Shown here: piece after piece, positions 8,929 to 17,727 of the stretch
How positions within the stretch are numbered: position 1 is the first letter of the stretch
Layout of the letters: each line of letters opens with the position of its first letter
Program-made: the position numbers and the translations under genes
NCBI GenBank assembly: GCA_963780865.1
Contig: CAWADT010000020.1
Coordinates: 49,277-113,276 of the forward strand
Direction: 5' to 3'
DNA: 64,000 bases
Source of the DNA: FEN-1073 sp963780865
GTDB lineage: Bacteria; Chloroflexota; Anaerolineae; Anaerolineales; RBG-16-64-43
The notes under the pieces: generated by a model
Databases searched by the model: none
Seen by the model: only the letters and a program-made list of their open reading frames with translations
What the model was told of the DNA's origin: nothing

Positions 8929-9273
8929 CTGGACGGTCTGATGCTGGCCCGAAGCCTGGTGCGGGCGCTGGAGGAGCGAAAAGCGGAGGAAATAATTCTC
9001 TTGGATGTGCAGGGACGGTGCCCTTTCGCGGATTTCTTCGTCCTGTGTTCCGGTTCCTCCGACCGGATGGTGCGGGCGTTGACCGAAACCGTGATCGAGG
9101 CGGCCCACAAGGAGTATAAAATCCCCGCCCGGTTGGAAGGGCATCCCGAGAGCGGATGGGTACTTGTGGATTTGGGCGCGGTGATCGCCCATATTTTCAC
9201 CCCGCAGCGCAGGGAATATTACGATTTGGAAGAATTGTGGAAGGACGGGAAAGTCATCGTTCGAATTCAGTAG
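8929..9273 (+). CDS. rsfS: Ribosomal silencing factor RsfS
   Basis: RsfS (DUF143 family) binds ribosomal protein L14 and blocks subunit joining when nutrients are low. About 114 residues. It shows LARSLVRALEERKAEEII, CPFADFFVLCSGSSDRM, EGHPESGWVLVDLGAVIAHIF and the terminal YYDLEELW, all family hallmarks. The first ATG is 8941, but its distance from the strong GGAGGTG (8917-8923) is too long. An in-frame CTG at 8929 has ideal spacing and gives the usual extra residues (LDGLMLAR), so I favour a CTG start. The gene stands alone here. Confidence 0.93.
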   Translation: MDGLMLARSLVRALEERKAEEIILLDVQGRCPFADFFVLCSGSSDRMVRALTETVIEAAHKEYKIPARLEGHPESGWVLVDLGAVIAHIFTPQRREYYDLEELWKDGKVIVRIQ

Positions 9274-9332
9274 ACCCCGGCCGGTGGCCGAGGTGGGCCC
9301 CGGTCGTGACCAGTGGTTCCATTCCAGGTGGT

Positions 9333-9360
9333 TTGTCTTTTTAAAATAATAGCATATACT
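9333..9360 (+). promoter_or_regulatory. Sigma70-type promoter for the lipoprotein gene
   Basis: -35 TTGTCT (9333-9338), 16-bp AT-rich spacer, -10 TATACT (9355-9360). It lies 73 bp before the lipoprotein start at 9434. Confidence 0.65.
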
Positions 9361-9433
9361 TAAGGAGAAATAATCGGCATCCGCCGATGAACTCCGCGTT
9401 CTCATCCACATTCTTCTTTTCCAGGAGGGGCAG

Positions 9434-10282
9434 ATGGACGAATCACAGCATTTTGAATCCCGAAAAAAATGGTTGAGGCCCGCGCTGCTTTTAGCCGTGG
9501 TAATGATCCTCGTGATCTCGTGCTCCATAGGAGCCCCGGCTGCCACCAGCACGCCGCTCCCGACCAGTACCAATACCACCGTACCAACCGACACCGCCCT
9601 GCCCACCGAAACTCCCCAACCGACCGCCACAAAGAAGCCTACAGCGAACTACGGCGCGACCCAGCAGGCACAACAACAAGGTACCTCGGCGGCGGCAACG
9701 GAATTCGCGGGCGCCGTCTTGGGCGAAGTCCAATCCAAATTGGACGAGGTTGGGGTAATGATGGGGTCCGGGAGTGTTATATTTTGGAATTCCAATCCGA
9801 TCCCGGTGGAATCCTCGAGTCCGAATGTGGTGACCCACCAAGATTTGGATCCGAGCATTCAAGCTGCGGATTTCGCCTTTCATTCCAATATCACCTGGGA
9901 AGTAAAACAAAAAATAGGAATCGTCTATTGCATTATGATGTTCCGAATCTCTGGGGATTTAAATATGGATCCCTGGTATATGATGCGGATGGGCAGAATT
10001 TCCGGCCTCGGGCATGTCTTTTTTGATGTAATGCAGGGCTGGACAATTGTAGGGGAGAATAACGGAGATATCAGCGATTACATCCGGGACGGAAACGGGG
10101 ATACGAATGACGTCCTTCTGGTTGCCCGTGCAAATCAATTCACGGCGTATGTAAACGGACACCAAGTGTCGGTCTGGTGGAATACCAAAATCGATCGCGG
10201 TGCATTCGGCCTTGGAACTTTGCAGGATACCGGCACATCAGTTTGCACTTTCAACGATACCTGGATCTGGGCTTGGTCTTAA
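9434..10282 (+). CDS. Lipoprotein with Thr/Pro linker and LamG-like domain
   Basis: 282 residues, start ATG 9434 behind AGGAGGGG. An N-terminal helix ends in a lipobox (LVISC), so the mature protein would be lipid-anchored outside the cytoplasm. A Thr/Pro-rich linker follows (about residues 35-70, TPLPTSTNTTVPTDT). The C-terminal 190 residues (FHSNITWEV..., IVGENNGDIS, NDVLLVARANQFTAYVNGHQ, GAFGLGTLQDTG) have the layout of a concanavalin/LamG-like beta-sandwich of the DUF1080 type, common in Chloroflexota surface proteins. Such domains usually bind or process carbohydrate; the substrate is unknown. A clear terminator follows. Confidence 0.8.
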   Translation: MDESQHFESRKKWLRPALLLAVVMILVISCSIGAPAATSTPLPTSTNTTVPTDTALPTETPQPTATKKPTANYGATQQAQQQGTSAAATEFAGAVLGEVQSKLDEVGVMMGSGSVIFWNSNPIPVESSSPNVVTHQDLDPSIQAADFAFHSNITWEVKQKIGIVYCIMMFRISGDLNMDPWYMMRMGRISGLGHVFFDVMQGWTIVGENNGDISDYIRDGNGDTNDVLLVARANQFTAYVNGHQVSVWWNTKIDRGAFGLGTLQDTGTSVCTFNDTWIWAWS

Positions 10283-10303
10283 TCACCCGGCCAATCCGAG
10301 CGA

Positions 10304-10335
10304 AGCCCCGGCGATCCACAGCCGGGGCTTTTTTA
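10304..10335 (+). terminator. Intrinsic terminator after the lipoprotein gene
   Basis: AGCCCCGGC (10304-10312) pairs with GCCGGGGCT (10321-10329), followed directly by a run of T. Confidence 0.9.
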
Positions 10336-10436
10336 TCCCGCTTTCGCGGGATGATGAATATCCCGCAGCTTGCTGCGCAGTTCTTGGGGGTTGCGTACCT
10401 TGATACCGCGCGGCTTGCCGCGCGGTCGTTCATTAC
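10334..10436. repeat. Dispersed REP-like repeat, copy A
   Basis: About 100 bp starting with the hairpin ATCCCGC...GCGGGAT and ending GCTTGCCGCGCGGTCGTTCATT. It aligns over its whole length with copy B at 24874-24975 and at its left end with the truncated copy C at 23853-23891. It sits right after a terminator, between two convergent genes. Confidence 0.8.
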
Positions 10437-10612
10437 CACGGATTACACCGAAAAAAGAAAGGATTTCACGGATAGAAAATTTCCGGTGCCATCGGTGCTT
10501 TGATTGTGAAATCCGTATTGTTCGGCTTGCCGGGGCTTTTTATTACCACGGATTTCACCGATAAGAACACGGATGATACCGACATATTTTTATCCGTGTA
10601 ATCCGTGGTAAT
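10437..10612. repeat. Palindromic 'CCACGGATT' element
   Basis: Perfect 13-bp inverted repeat ATTACCACGGATT (10542-10554) / AATCCGTGGTAAT (10600-10612); another half copy starts near 10433 (TTACCACGGATTACACC). The same sequence family flanks 15171-15266 and, more diverged, 33606-33746. The right arm ends exactly at the stop codon of the 10612-12234 gene. Together with copy A it fills the 329-bp gap; no gene is seen here. Confidence 0.75.
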
Positions 10613-12234
10613 CAGGGAGAAAGAATCACATCCGGCCGAATCGGACCGGAAAGACCGTAGTAAATCCGGAAATCTCCGATCTGTTCAATCTGATACCGGA
10701 TTCCATGCGTGGAAAATGCCGCTACCAGCAGCGAATCCAGCGCGGGGTTTTTGGTCGTGATGTAGGCCACACGGCCGCTATCCTCCACCAGCGCGTCGTA
10801 GGGCGGATACCGGTCGTCGCGGGGGGTATAGCGTAGATCCGTGTGATAAGGAAGCCGGGCGGTGAAAATGAGCTCCTCGTGTGAGAGGAAAGCGAGCGGA
10901 AACGAAACCCAGTAATTGGTATACCCGCGCGTTTCGCCGTGTGCGCGTAAAAAGGCGATCACTTGGGGAAGGTCGCTCTGATCCAGTTGCGCCACCGGAT
11001 CGAATTGGGTGGTGATCCCGGGCGGATTGTGCAATGCGGATTCGATCGTCCCTGCGCCTTGAAAGAGAATTAATACCGGCAGCAGCAAATAGGCGGCCCG
11101 GCCGAAACGCGCCGCCGCGCGGACGATGAACTCGGCGCAGAATGCCGCCAGACCCAGAATCAGCGGCAGGAAATACCGGCCGCTGGGATCGTTGCCGAAC
11201 GGGGTGAACAAATACGCCGTTGCGAGAAATGCCGCCGAACCCGCCAGCATCCATCGGACAGGCCGGGCGGCGTCCCGCGCTCGGAGATTGCGCATGGCGT
11301 AGACGATCGCGGTGAAATCAATTGCCAGCGCGAAGGGAAGTAGCACAGGCGCGAGCCAATGGATTTCCCAGCTCGGCCGCAACCCGAATAGGGTTGTGGT
11401 TCCAAATAATAGCAGGTCGATCAGGCGGGTGGCGACGACCGTCACCAGGCTGCCTTGCACGGCGCCGGCGATCGCGCTGCCGCCCAATTCACGGAGCGCC
11501 GCGGCTCCCAATTGAATCCACCCCGCGATCCAGGGGGATAACCCAACGATTATCCCGACGAAGAGAATACCCATCCGAGCCCGGATATTTTTCCTCGGGT
11601 AAGGTTTCTCCTCGGAGGGTCTGAAGAAGAGCGCGGCGAGGAGCGCGGGGAACGATAAAACCAGCGAGAGCGGGAACGACCAGAACCCAATTCCGATAAT
11701 AAATCCAAGCGCGAGCCAGCGCACGGGATGCGTCTTCCCGCGGATGATTTTCAGCGCGAACAGCATGCTCCCGCCGCCCAGCAGCAGCGCTTCCCCATAT
11801 CCCCCGATGGAAACAGTCGAGTAGAGCGTGACCAGCACCGGCGGGACGGCGAGCAGCAGGGCGGCGATCCGCGCCGCCGGGAGCGAATCAAACGCCTCCG
11901 CGCAGAAAAAATACCAGACGGTGATCGTTCCCGCGTAGAGCAATGCCTGAACCGCGCGGATCACCCACACCTGCGCCCCCCAGACCGCGAACCCGGCCGC
12001 GACCAAGAAAGCATCCAGGCTGCCCATATAGGCCTGTCCGTAAAAGAACAGCGGACGTTCGCCTTGAAGAATGTGCCGGGCCATGAGCGCCACGACCGCT
12101 TCGTCGGCATTAAAAGGAAAGGCTTGCCTCCCCAATAGCCAGACCTTGATCCCCAGGGCCAGAAACAGGGCCAGGCCCAACCCCCAGTGCCGGCGCGCGG
12201 TTTCCCGTATAATCGCGAGTATGCCACCCCGCAC
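10612..12234 (-). CDS. Polytopic membrane protein, GT39/ArnT-like glycosyltransferase
   Basis: About 540 residues with roughly 11-12 hydrophobic helices. An acidic motif follows the first helix (AFPFNADEAVVALMARHIL), which is the place of the catalytic Asp/Glu in GT-C (PMT/ArnT) enzymes, so I infer transfer of a lipid-linked sugar on the outer face of the membrane. The start GTG 12234 is chosen because AGGAGG lies six bases upstream; the longer frame to 12324 has no such site. Its 5' end overlaps the divergent gene at 12221 by 14 bp. The C-terminal soluble part (about 110 residues) is typical of these proteins. Substrate unknown. Confidence 0.75.
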   Translation of the reverse strand: MRGGILAIIRETARRHWGLGLALFLALGIKVWLLGRQAFPFNADEAVVALMARHILQGERPLFFYGQAYMGSLDAFLVAAGFAVWGAQVWVIRAVQALLYAGTITVWYFFCAEAFDSLPAARIAALLLAVPPVLVTLYSTVSIGGYGEALLLGGGSMLFALKIIRGKTHPVRWLALGFIIGIGFWSFPLSLVLSFPALLAALFFRPSEEKPYPRKNIRARMGILFVGIIVGLSPWIAGWIQLGAAALRELGGSAIAGAVQGSLVTVVATRLIDLLLFGTTTLFGLRPSWEIHWLAPVLLPFALAIDFTAIVYAMRNLRARDAARPVRWMLAGSAAFLATAYLFTPFGNDPSGRYFLPLILGLAAFCAEFIVRAAARFGRAAYLLLPVLILFQGAGTIESALHNPPGITTQFDPVAQLDQSDLPQVIAFLRAHGETRGYTNYWVSFPLAFLSHEELIFTARLPYHTDLRYTPRDDRYPPYDALVEDSGRVAYITTKNPALDSLLVAAFSTHGIRYQIEQIGDFRIYYGLSGPIRPDVILSP

Positions 12235-13777
12235 GAAAATCCTCCTCATGGCGCTGGTCGCGGCGCTCGCCTTCGGGCTTCGAATTCTCCCCGGACCGCG
12301 CACTATCGACGACGCTTTTATCACTTTCCGCTACGCCCGTAACCTGCTCGAAGGGAACGGGCCGGTATTCAACCCCGGCGAGCGCGTGCTCGGAACGACC
12401 ACCCCATTGTACATGGGTCTTCTGGCGATTGTCTCCCTGCCGCTGGGCGGAGCGAAGGCGCCTTTTCCCGACATCGCAATGGTCGTCAACGCGCTGGCCG
12501 ATGCGCTTACCTGCCTGCTGTTGATCGGCATCGGCCGCAAGCTGCGTTTCCCGGCGGCCGGTTGGGCCGCGGCGATTCTGTGGGCGGTTTCGCCGATGAG
12601 CGTCACCTTCGCGGTCGGCGGAATGGAAACCAGCGTGTATATTCTGCTCCTGGTTTCGATATTCTACTTCCGTCTGCAGGAAAGACTTTACCTCATGAGT
12701 TTCCTCGCGGGGCTGGCCTACCTTTGCCGCCCGGACGCGCTGCTCCTGATCCTGCCGCTGTGGATCGAACTCTTCTTTCGCCTGCTGCAGCGGAACGGGC
12801 TGCGCCCGGCGCTGCGAAAAATCCTCCTGGTCTCCCTGCCGCTCCTCGCTCTGCTACTGGTATGGTTTGGGTTCGCGCTTGCGTATTATGGGACGCTTCT
12901 CCCGCAATCGATGCTCGCCAAATCCGTCGCTTACCGGCTGGATCCCAAAGCCGGATTAATCCGGTTGATCCAAGCGTACGCTACGCCCTTTTTTGAAGAG
13001 GAGACGTTTGGAACCGGAATCCTACTGTTTACGGCGCCGCTCTATCTGTTTTTGTCGGCGATCGGAATCCTTGCCGCGGAGAAATTGCAGCCGGGGCAGG
13101 GCGCCGCGGCCGGGTTGGCGTTCCCCTGGGTTTATTTTCTGGCCTTCTCCATCGCCGATCCGCTGATCTTCCGCTGGTACCTTGCGACACCCGTCCCGTT
13201 TCTCTTCCTCTCTATTTTTATTGGTGTCGCGTCGATCCTCCAATTGACGACCAATGGCGCGCCGGCGCGAATCGCACGCTGGCGCGCAATCCTATTCAGT
13301 GCGATTGCGCTTGGCTGCTTGCTGCTTTCCGTCCGTGATTGGACTTTCAGATCGGATCATGGTCCCGCGAATCCTGCTCCACAGATGGCGTACATTCGCC
13401 TCGAACTGCTGTATCGCCGGGCAGCCGAGGATTTGCAGAAACGGTTGCTGCCCGGACAGGTCGTAGCCGCCGGGGACGTCGGGGTGCTCGGTTATTTCCT
13501 CGACGCGCCGATCCTGGATACGATCGGATTGAACTCGAAGCAGTCCGTCCGCTATTATCCCTTGCCGGAAAGCATGTACGTCATCGTCTATGCCATGCCG
13601 CCGAACCTCATCCTCGCCGCGGAACCGGAGTACGTAGTTCTGCTGGATGTCTACGGCCGAAACGGGCTTCTGATCGATCCACAATTCGTAAATCAATACC
13701 GGGTTTGCGCGCAATATCCCACCGATATCTACGGCAGTCAATTCCTGCTCGTCTATTGCCGGAAGGATTTGCCGTGA
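12221..13777 (+). CDS. Polytopic membrane glycosyltransferase-like protein
   Basis: 518 residues from ATG 12221, about 10-12 membrane helices. After helix 1 comes TIDDAFITFRYARNLLEGNG...GTTTPLY, with the paired Asp expected of GT-C glycosyltransferases (arabinofuranosyl/mannosyl-type). A helix-rich core and a C-terminal soluble domain follow. No Shine-Dalgarno precedes the ATG, but TATAAT lies at 12208-12213, only 7 bp upstream, so the mRNA may be leaderless. Its stop overlaps the next start as GTGA, so the two are translationally coupled. Probably part of cell-envelope polysaccharide assembly; the substrate cannot be told. Confidence 0.75.
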   Translation: MPPRTKILLMALVAALAFGLRILPGPRTIDDAFITFRYARNLLEGNGPVFNPGERVLGTTTPLYMGLLAIVSLPLGGAKAPFPDIAMVVNALADALTCLLLIGIGRKLRFPAAGWAAAILWAVSPMSVTFAVGGMETSVYILLLVSIFYFRLQERLYLMSFLAGLAYLCRPDALLLILPLWIELFFRLLQRNGLRPALRKILLVSLPLLALLLVWFGFALAYYGTLLPQSMLAKSVAYRLDPKAGLIRLIQAYATPFFEEETFGTGILLFTAPLYLFLSAIGILAAEKLQPGQGAAAGLAFPWVYFLAFSIADPLIFRWYLATPVPFLFLSIFIGVASILQLTTNGAPARIARWRAILFSAIALGCLLLSVRDWTFRSDHGPANPAPQMAYIRLELLYRRAAEDLQKRLLPGQVVAAGDVGVLGYFLDAPILDTIGLNSKQSVRYYPLPESMYVIVYAMPPNLILAAEPEYVVLLDVYGRNGLLIDPQFVNQYRVCAQYPTDIYGSQFLLVYCRKDLP

Positions 13778-15138
13778 AGAACCCCGCCGGTGCACGGATT
13801 CCCCCATTTTCTTTCCGATGGCCCCTCTACATTCTTTTGGGTGTTCTCTACCTTGGGTTTCTTTTATGGACGCTGAGCACGGTGCCGTTCCATCCGGACG
13901 AGTCCACCTACATTTATATGAGCAGCGATCTGGATCGGATTCTCCTACAAGGCCCTTTCTCGGTTTGTTGGACGGCCGAAAACAAACCCGATCGGTTGCA
14001 GATCCTGCGGGTGAGCGATTGCCCGCTCAATCGATACACCATCGGCGTAGCCCGTCTCGTTGCCGGTTTGCCTGCGCTGGTATCGAGCTGGGCGTGGGAG
14101 GCAAGCTGGGATCAAAATCTTAAGCAAGGGGAAGTTCCCTCCGCCGGGTTGCTGCTTGCGGCGCGCATTCCGCAAGCGCTGCTGCTATTCCTCGCCGTGT
14201 TGTTGATGGCGCGGATCGGATGGCAGTTGGGAGGGGAGGTGGGAGCCGTCTCCGCCGCCGTTCTCCTCGCGGTGAATTCCCAGGTTTTGCTGCATGCCAG
14301 ACGGGCAATGGCGGAAGCCGGATTATTGTTCGGGATGGTGCTCGTGATCGCGGTGGTCCTTGAGCAGAAGGACAGCGCGGGCAAAATCTTTCGTGCCGTC
14401 ATCTTCCCGCTGATGGCGGGCGCCTCGTTGGCGCTGGCTGCTTCCGCGAAATACTCGGCTTTGCTGGTGGCTCCGCCCGCGCTCGCGGGAATGTTTCTTC
14501 TTGAGGAAGGCGCCCTTCCGCGCGAGAAGATTTTTCGGGGGATGGCCCGGTTCGATGTGATGGCGCTCAGTTTCCTGCTGGTATTCCTGGCGCTCAATCC
14601 GGTTTACTGGTGCCATCCGCTCCCGACGCTCTCGGCGGCGATTTCCCAAAGGCAGAATCTCGTGGCGACCCAGGTGGCCGCGCTGCGTTCGGCCGCGCCG
14701 GGTCTGGTGCTGGATTCTCTCCCGCTCCGGCTATTGGCCGTTCCGTACCAATTATTTTTCGCCGCGCCCGCGTTTTGGGATATTCCGAACTACGCGCAAA
14801 TCACCGCCGCTTCGGAACGCGCCTATCTTTCCAATCCGCTCAATTCGCTCACCTCGGGCGGAGCGCTATCGCTGCTCTGGTGCATCCTCTCCCTATACGG
14901 ACTGGCGCTGGCGATCCGGCGCGGCGCGCGGCGCGGAGGAGACGGCCGGATGCGGATCGCGGTCATCTGGTTCGTTTCGGTGCTGGGGGGAATTCTGATT
15001 GGAGTTCCGATTTTATGGCAGCGATATTATCTTCCGCTCGTTCCGGTTTTCGTCGTCTTCGCCTCGATTGCCGTTTCCACGATCGTGAAGGGACTGATCC
15101 TGCGACTCCGGCTCTCCCAATCCTTTCCTTTGGAATAA
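13774..15138 (+). CDS. Polytopic membrane glycosyltransferase-like protein (GT39 type)
   Basis: 454 residues from GTG 13774, overlapping the previous stop by 4 bp. The N-terminal helix is followed by TVPFHPDESTYIYMSSDLD, the acidic loop (D-E) typical of PMT/ArnT-like GT-C enzymes. About 10 further helices follow; a WQRYYLPLVPVFVVFASIA helix near the end is the usual Arg-Tyr motif of this group. No frameshift. Works with its upstream neighbour by operon logic; acceptor and donor unknown. Confidence 0.75.
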   Translation: MKNPAGARIPPFSFRWPLYILLGVLYLGFLLWTLSTVPFHPDESTYIYMSSDLDRILLQGPFSVCWTAENKPDRLQILRVSDCPLNRYTIGVARLVAGLPALVSSWAWEASWDQNLKQGEVPSAGLLLAARIPQALLLFLAVLLMARIGWQLGGEVGAVSAAVLLAVNSQVLLHARRAMAEAGLLFGMVLVIAVVLEQKDSAGKIFRAVIFPLMAGASLALAASAKYSALLVAPPALAGMFLLEEGALPREKIFRGMARFDVMALSFLLVFLALNPVYWCHPLPTLSAAISQRQNLVATQVAALRSAAPGLVLDSLPLRLLAVPYQLFFAAPAFWDIPNYAQITAASERAYLSNPLNSLTSGGALSLLWCILSLYGLALAIRRGARRGGDGRMRIAVIWFVSVLGGILIGVPILWQRYYLPLVPVFVVFASIAVSTIVKGLILRLRLSQSFPLE

Positions 15139-15170
15139 CACCGCGGGGTTCCGGGAAATAAAGGATTCCA

Positions 15171-15266
15171 AACCACGGATTACACGGAAGAAAAACAGAT
15201 TTCGCGGGTTCTAAAATATTTCTACTCCTCCGTGTCATCCGGCATTATTCCGTGTACTCCGTGGTT
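15171..15266. repeat. Palindromic 'CCACGGATTACACGGA' element
   Basis: Arm AACCACGGATTACACGGA (15171-15188) and arm TCCGTGTACTCCGTGGTT (15249-15266) are inverted copies with one mismatch, around about 60 AT-richer bases. Same family as 10437-10612. It fills the gap between two convergent genes. Confidence 0.75.
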
Positions 15267-15273
15267 AACAAAG

Positions 15274-15300
15274 TGATCGCTCCTTTTTGAAGGAGCGATC
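15274..15300. terminator. Hairpin between convergent genes, candidate terminator
   Basis: GATCGCTCCTT (15274-15284) pairs with AAGGAGCGATC (15290-15300). It is 3 bp downstream of the sigma-factor stop. The T tract is weak on both sides, so terminator function is only likely. Confidence 0.5.
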
Positions 15301-15303
15301 GTC

Positions 15304-16749
15304 TTATTCACTGATGTAATCCCGCAATTTTCGACGGTGGCTGGGGTGGCGCAGGCGACTGAGGGCCTGGGCTTCGATCTGGCGCACTCGCTCGCGGGTG
15401 ACGCCCATCTTCCGGCCCACCTCCTCGAGCGTATAGGATTGCCCGTCCAGCAAGCCGTAGCGCAATTGCAGAATGCGCACTTCGCGGGGTGGCAGCGTGC
15501 TGAGGACCTCCTCCAACTGCTCGCGCAGGAGGTTGCGGGTAGCCGCCTCGGCCGGCGCGGGGGATTCCTCGTCCTCGATGAAGTCCCCCAGCACGGAATC
15601 TTCCTCCTCGTCGGTCGGGGTTTCGAGCGAGAGAGGACGCCGGGCCACCTGGATCATATTCTCCACTTTTTTCGAAGTGACGCCGAGCGCCTCTCCCAGT
15701 TCTTCCGGACTGGGGTCGCGCCCGAGCTCCTGCGTCAGTTGATGCGAAACCCGGAGCAATTTGTTGATCTGGTCGCCCATGTGGACCGGCACCCGGATCG
15801 TCCGGCCCTGGTCGGCGATCGCCCGGGTGACCGCCTGGCGGATCCACCAGGTGGCGTAGGTGCTGAATTTGTGGCCGCGGCGGTAGTCGAATTTCTTGGC
15901 CGCGCGGATCAGGCCGATGTTGCCTTCCTGGATTAAATCCAAAAATGGGACGCCCCGGCCCATGTATTTCTTGGCCACGCTGATAACCAGCCGGGAGTTG
16001 GCGGTGATCAGGTGCTCGCGGGCTCCCCATCCGTCTTCGATTCCGGTTTGCAGCTGGGTCCGACGGTGCAGATCCGTCACTCCGCGGGCGAGCGATTCGC
16101 GCGCTAACTTTCCATGCTCAATCCGCTTCGCCAGGCTCACTTCCTCCTGCGCGGTGAGGAGCGGGACGCGGCCCACTTCCTTCAAATACAATCCGATGGT
16201 GTCGTCCGCGTCGATCGCGGACAGATACGTGTCGTCTTCGAGGAGTTCGCCCGTCAGCGGAATCTCCTCCTCCACTTCCGCCAAATCTTCGTCGCCCGGC
16301 TCCGGCTCGGCGGATTCGCTGGTATCGAAGATTTCCACCCCCGCGCTCAGCAGCGCGGCGTAGGCTTCTTCCAACTGGTCGATGTCGCGCTCCGCTTCGG
16401 GGAAGTACCGCAGGATGTCGTCGATGGTGACGAACCCCTTTTCGCGTCCCTGTTCGGTGAGCGCGGCGATGGAAGGGTGCTCTTCGTCGATGGGGAGGAG
16501 ATCTTCGATGGGCACGACCGGCACCGGAGGGGCGGTCTGCACCTTCCCGTTTTTCTTCTTGCCCCCGGTGGAAACAGGGGACAATTTCCCGCGGATCGTG
16601 ACGGGGCGCGCCAAAACGGTCCGGTTCAGCGAGGGCTTGCCCCCGCCGGATTTTATCGGGCGGAGGGGAACCGGCGGTTTTTGAGTTTGTTTCTTGGAAT
16701 TTTTTACCGCAGAGCGCAAGGATTGCGCTCGTTTACCCTTGGTCGCCAT
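15304..16749 (-). CDS. sigA: RNA polymerase primary sigma factor SigA/RpoD
   Basis: 481 residues, intact. A basic, Pro-rich N-terminus precedes region 1.1-like acidic sequence. Region 1.2 is DTIGLYLKEVGRVPLL. Regions 2.1-2.4 include NSRLVISVAKKYMGRG, FLDLIQEGNIGL and the -10 recognition helix FSTYATWWIRQAVTRAI. Region 3 is VHMGDQINKLLR, and region 4.2 is TLEEVGRKMGVTRERVRQIE. This full set defines the housekeeping sigma factor. The start ATG 16749 lies 8 bp from a good -10 box, so its message may lack a leader. It is monocistronic in this window. Confidence 0.97.
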   Translation of the reverse strand: MATKGKRAQSLRSAVKNSKKQTQKPPVPLRPIKSGGGKPSLNRTVLARPVTIRGKLSPVSTGGKKKNGKVQTAPPVPVVPIEDLLPIDEEHPSIAALTEQGREKGFVTIDDILRYFPEAERDIDQLEEAYAALLSAGVEIFDTSESAEPEPGDEDLAEVEEEIPLTGELLEDDTYLSAIDADDTIGLYLKEVGRVPLLTAQEEVSLAKRIEHGKLARESLARGVTDLHRRTQLQTGIEDGWGAREHLITANSRLVISVAKKYMGRGVPFLDLIQEGNIGLIRAAKKFDYRRGHKFSTYATWWIRQAVTRAIADQGRTIRVPVHMGDQINKLLRVSHQLTQELGRDPSPEELGEALGVTSKKVENMIQVARRPLSLETPTDEEEDSVLGDFIEDEESPAPAEAATRNLLREQLEEVLSTLPPREVRILQLRYGLLDGQSYTLEEVGRKMGVTRERVRQIEAQALSRLRHPSHRRKLRDYISE

Positions 16750-16757
16750 ACTTCACC

Positions 16758-16786
16758 AGCATACATCGGAAAATAAGGGGGTGCAA
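16758..16786 (-). promoter_or_regulatory. sigA promoter, probably leaderless
   Basis: On the minus strand: -35 TTGCAC (16781-16786), 17-bp spacer, -10 TATGCT (16758-16763). Only 8 bp separate the -10 from the ATG at 16749, which places the transcription start at or next to the start codon. Confidence 0.6.
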
Positions 16787-16832
16787 TAGCCGGCTGATTT
16801 TTCGCGGAAAACCCTGAAGTTTTTGGAAAAGT

Positions 16833-16871
16833 GCCAGTCCATCTCCGAAGTTCTGCAGGAGATGGACTGGC
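16833..16871 (-). terminator. Hairpin after the ABC/DUF4340 operon
   Basis: Perfect 14-bp inverted repeat GCCAGTCCATCTCC (16833-16846) / GGAGATGGACTGGC (16858-16871). On the minus strand it is followed by ACTTTTCC. It lies 29 bp past the DUF4340 stop. Confidence 0.65.
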
Positions 16872-16899
16872 GGGGTTTTCGGGCGGAGTGTTCCAGACT

Positions 16900-17682
16900 T
16901 CAGGAAGTAGGAGACGGCGTCGCGCTTGGGACGGCCGTTCCAGGAGTTCCCGAGACGGTCGGAGTGACAGTGGCAGGCGTACCGGATACGGTTGGAGTGA
17001 TCGTGGCCGTGGCCGGCGTCCCGGAAACGGTCGGTGTGGGCGTTCCGGCAGCGGTAACCGTGATGGTTCCCGTGTTGGTGATAGTCGGCGTCGGCGTGAC
17101 GGTTGGTGTGATGGTCGGCGTCGGTGTGATCGTGGGCGGCAGCGGTTTATTCGTCAGGAACCCGATCACGGGATCGAGCACAGTCGCCCGCACGGAAACG
17201 ATTTTCGTCGTGCCAAGCACGCGCACGTAATATCCGGTGGCCGTGGGATTCTCGGCGCCAATTTCCAATTCAAAGGATTTTCCATCGGCGGTTTTGATGG
17301 TCAACAGGTAGCTGGGCTTCGCCAGGCCGAATTCCGACGGATCGAGGCTTTCCCCATAGTCGTGGAAAACGGAAATGAGCGCAAGGTTGGTCAGGTCGCC
17401 GGTGATCGTGTCCTGGTTGGCAGTCACCGGGGTCACATCCATGATCAACCAGGTACCCTGTTGGTTCTTCTGGAGTTCCACTTTCGCGCCCGTGATCCCA
17501 TTCTCGATGCGGATCAAATTGATGCTGGCGCTGTCCACCGACCAGAGCGGCGCGGTGGTGGCCGTGACCGAACCGGGATGGACGGTGGGCGCAGGCATTG
17601 CGGCGTTGGTGTCCAGCAGCCAGGCCAATCCGACCAGAACCACGAAGGCGATTACCAAACCAAGAAGGATTCTTCTATCCAT
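16900..17682 (-). CDS. DUF4340 protein with repetitive Thr/Pro tail
   Basis: 260 residues. An N-terminal membrane helix (LLGLVIAFVVLVGLAWLL) is followed by the extracytoplasmic DUF4340 domain (about residues 45-180: LIRIENGITGAKVELQK, WLIMDVTPVTANQDTI, SEFGLAKPSYLLTIK, YYVRVLGTTKIVSV). The last 75 residues are low-complexity repeats of the type TPTVSGTPAT, likely a flexible or glycosylated stalk ending without an anchor. DUF4340 proteins regularly accompany GldG-like ABC systems, and here it is the last gene of that operon. Molecular role unknown. Confidence 0.85.
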   Translation of the reverse strand: MDRRILLGLVIAFVVLVGLAWLLDTNAAMPAPTVHPGSVTATTAPLWSVDSASINLIRIENGITGAKVELQKNQQGTWLIMDVTPVTANQDTITGDLTNLALISVFHDYGESLDPSEFGLAKPSYLLTIKTADGKSFELEIGAENPTATGYYVRVLGTTKIVSVRATVLDPVIGFLTNKPLPPTITPTPTITPTVTPTPTITNTGTITVTAAGTPTPTVSGTPATATITPTVSGTPATVTPTVSGTPGTAVPSATPSPTS

Positions 17683-17727
17683 AGTATTCTCTTCGAACCG
17701 AGATGAAATTCTCCGGAGGCACCGCGT

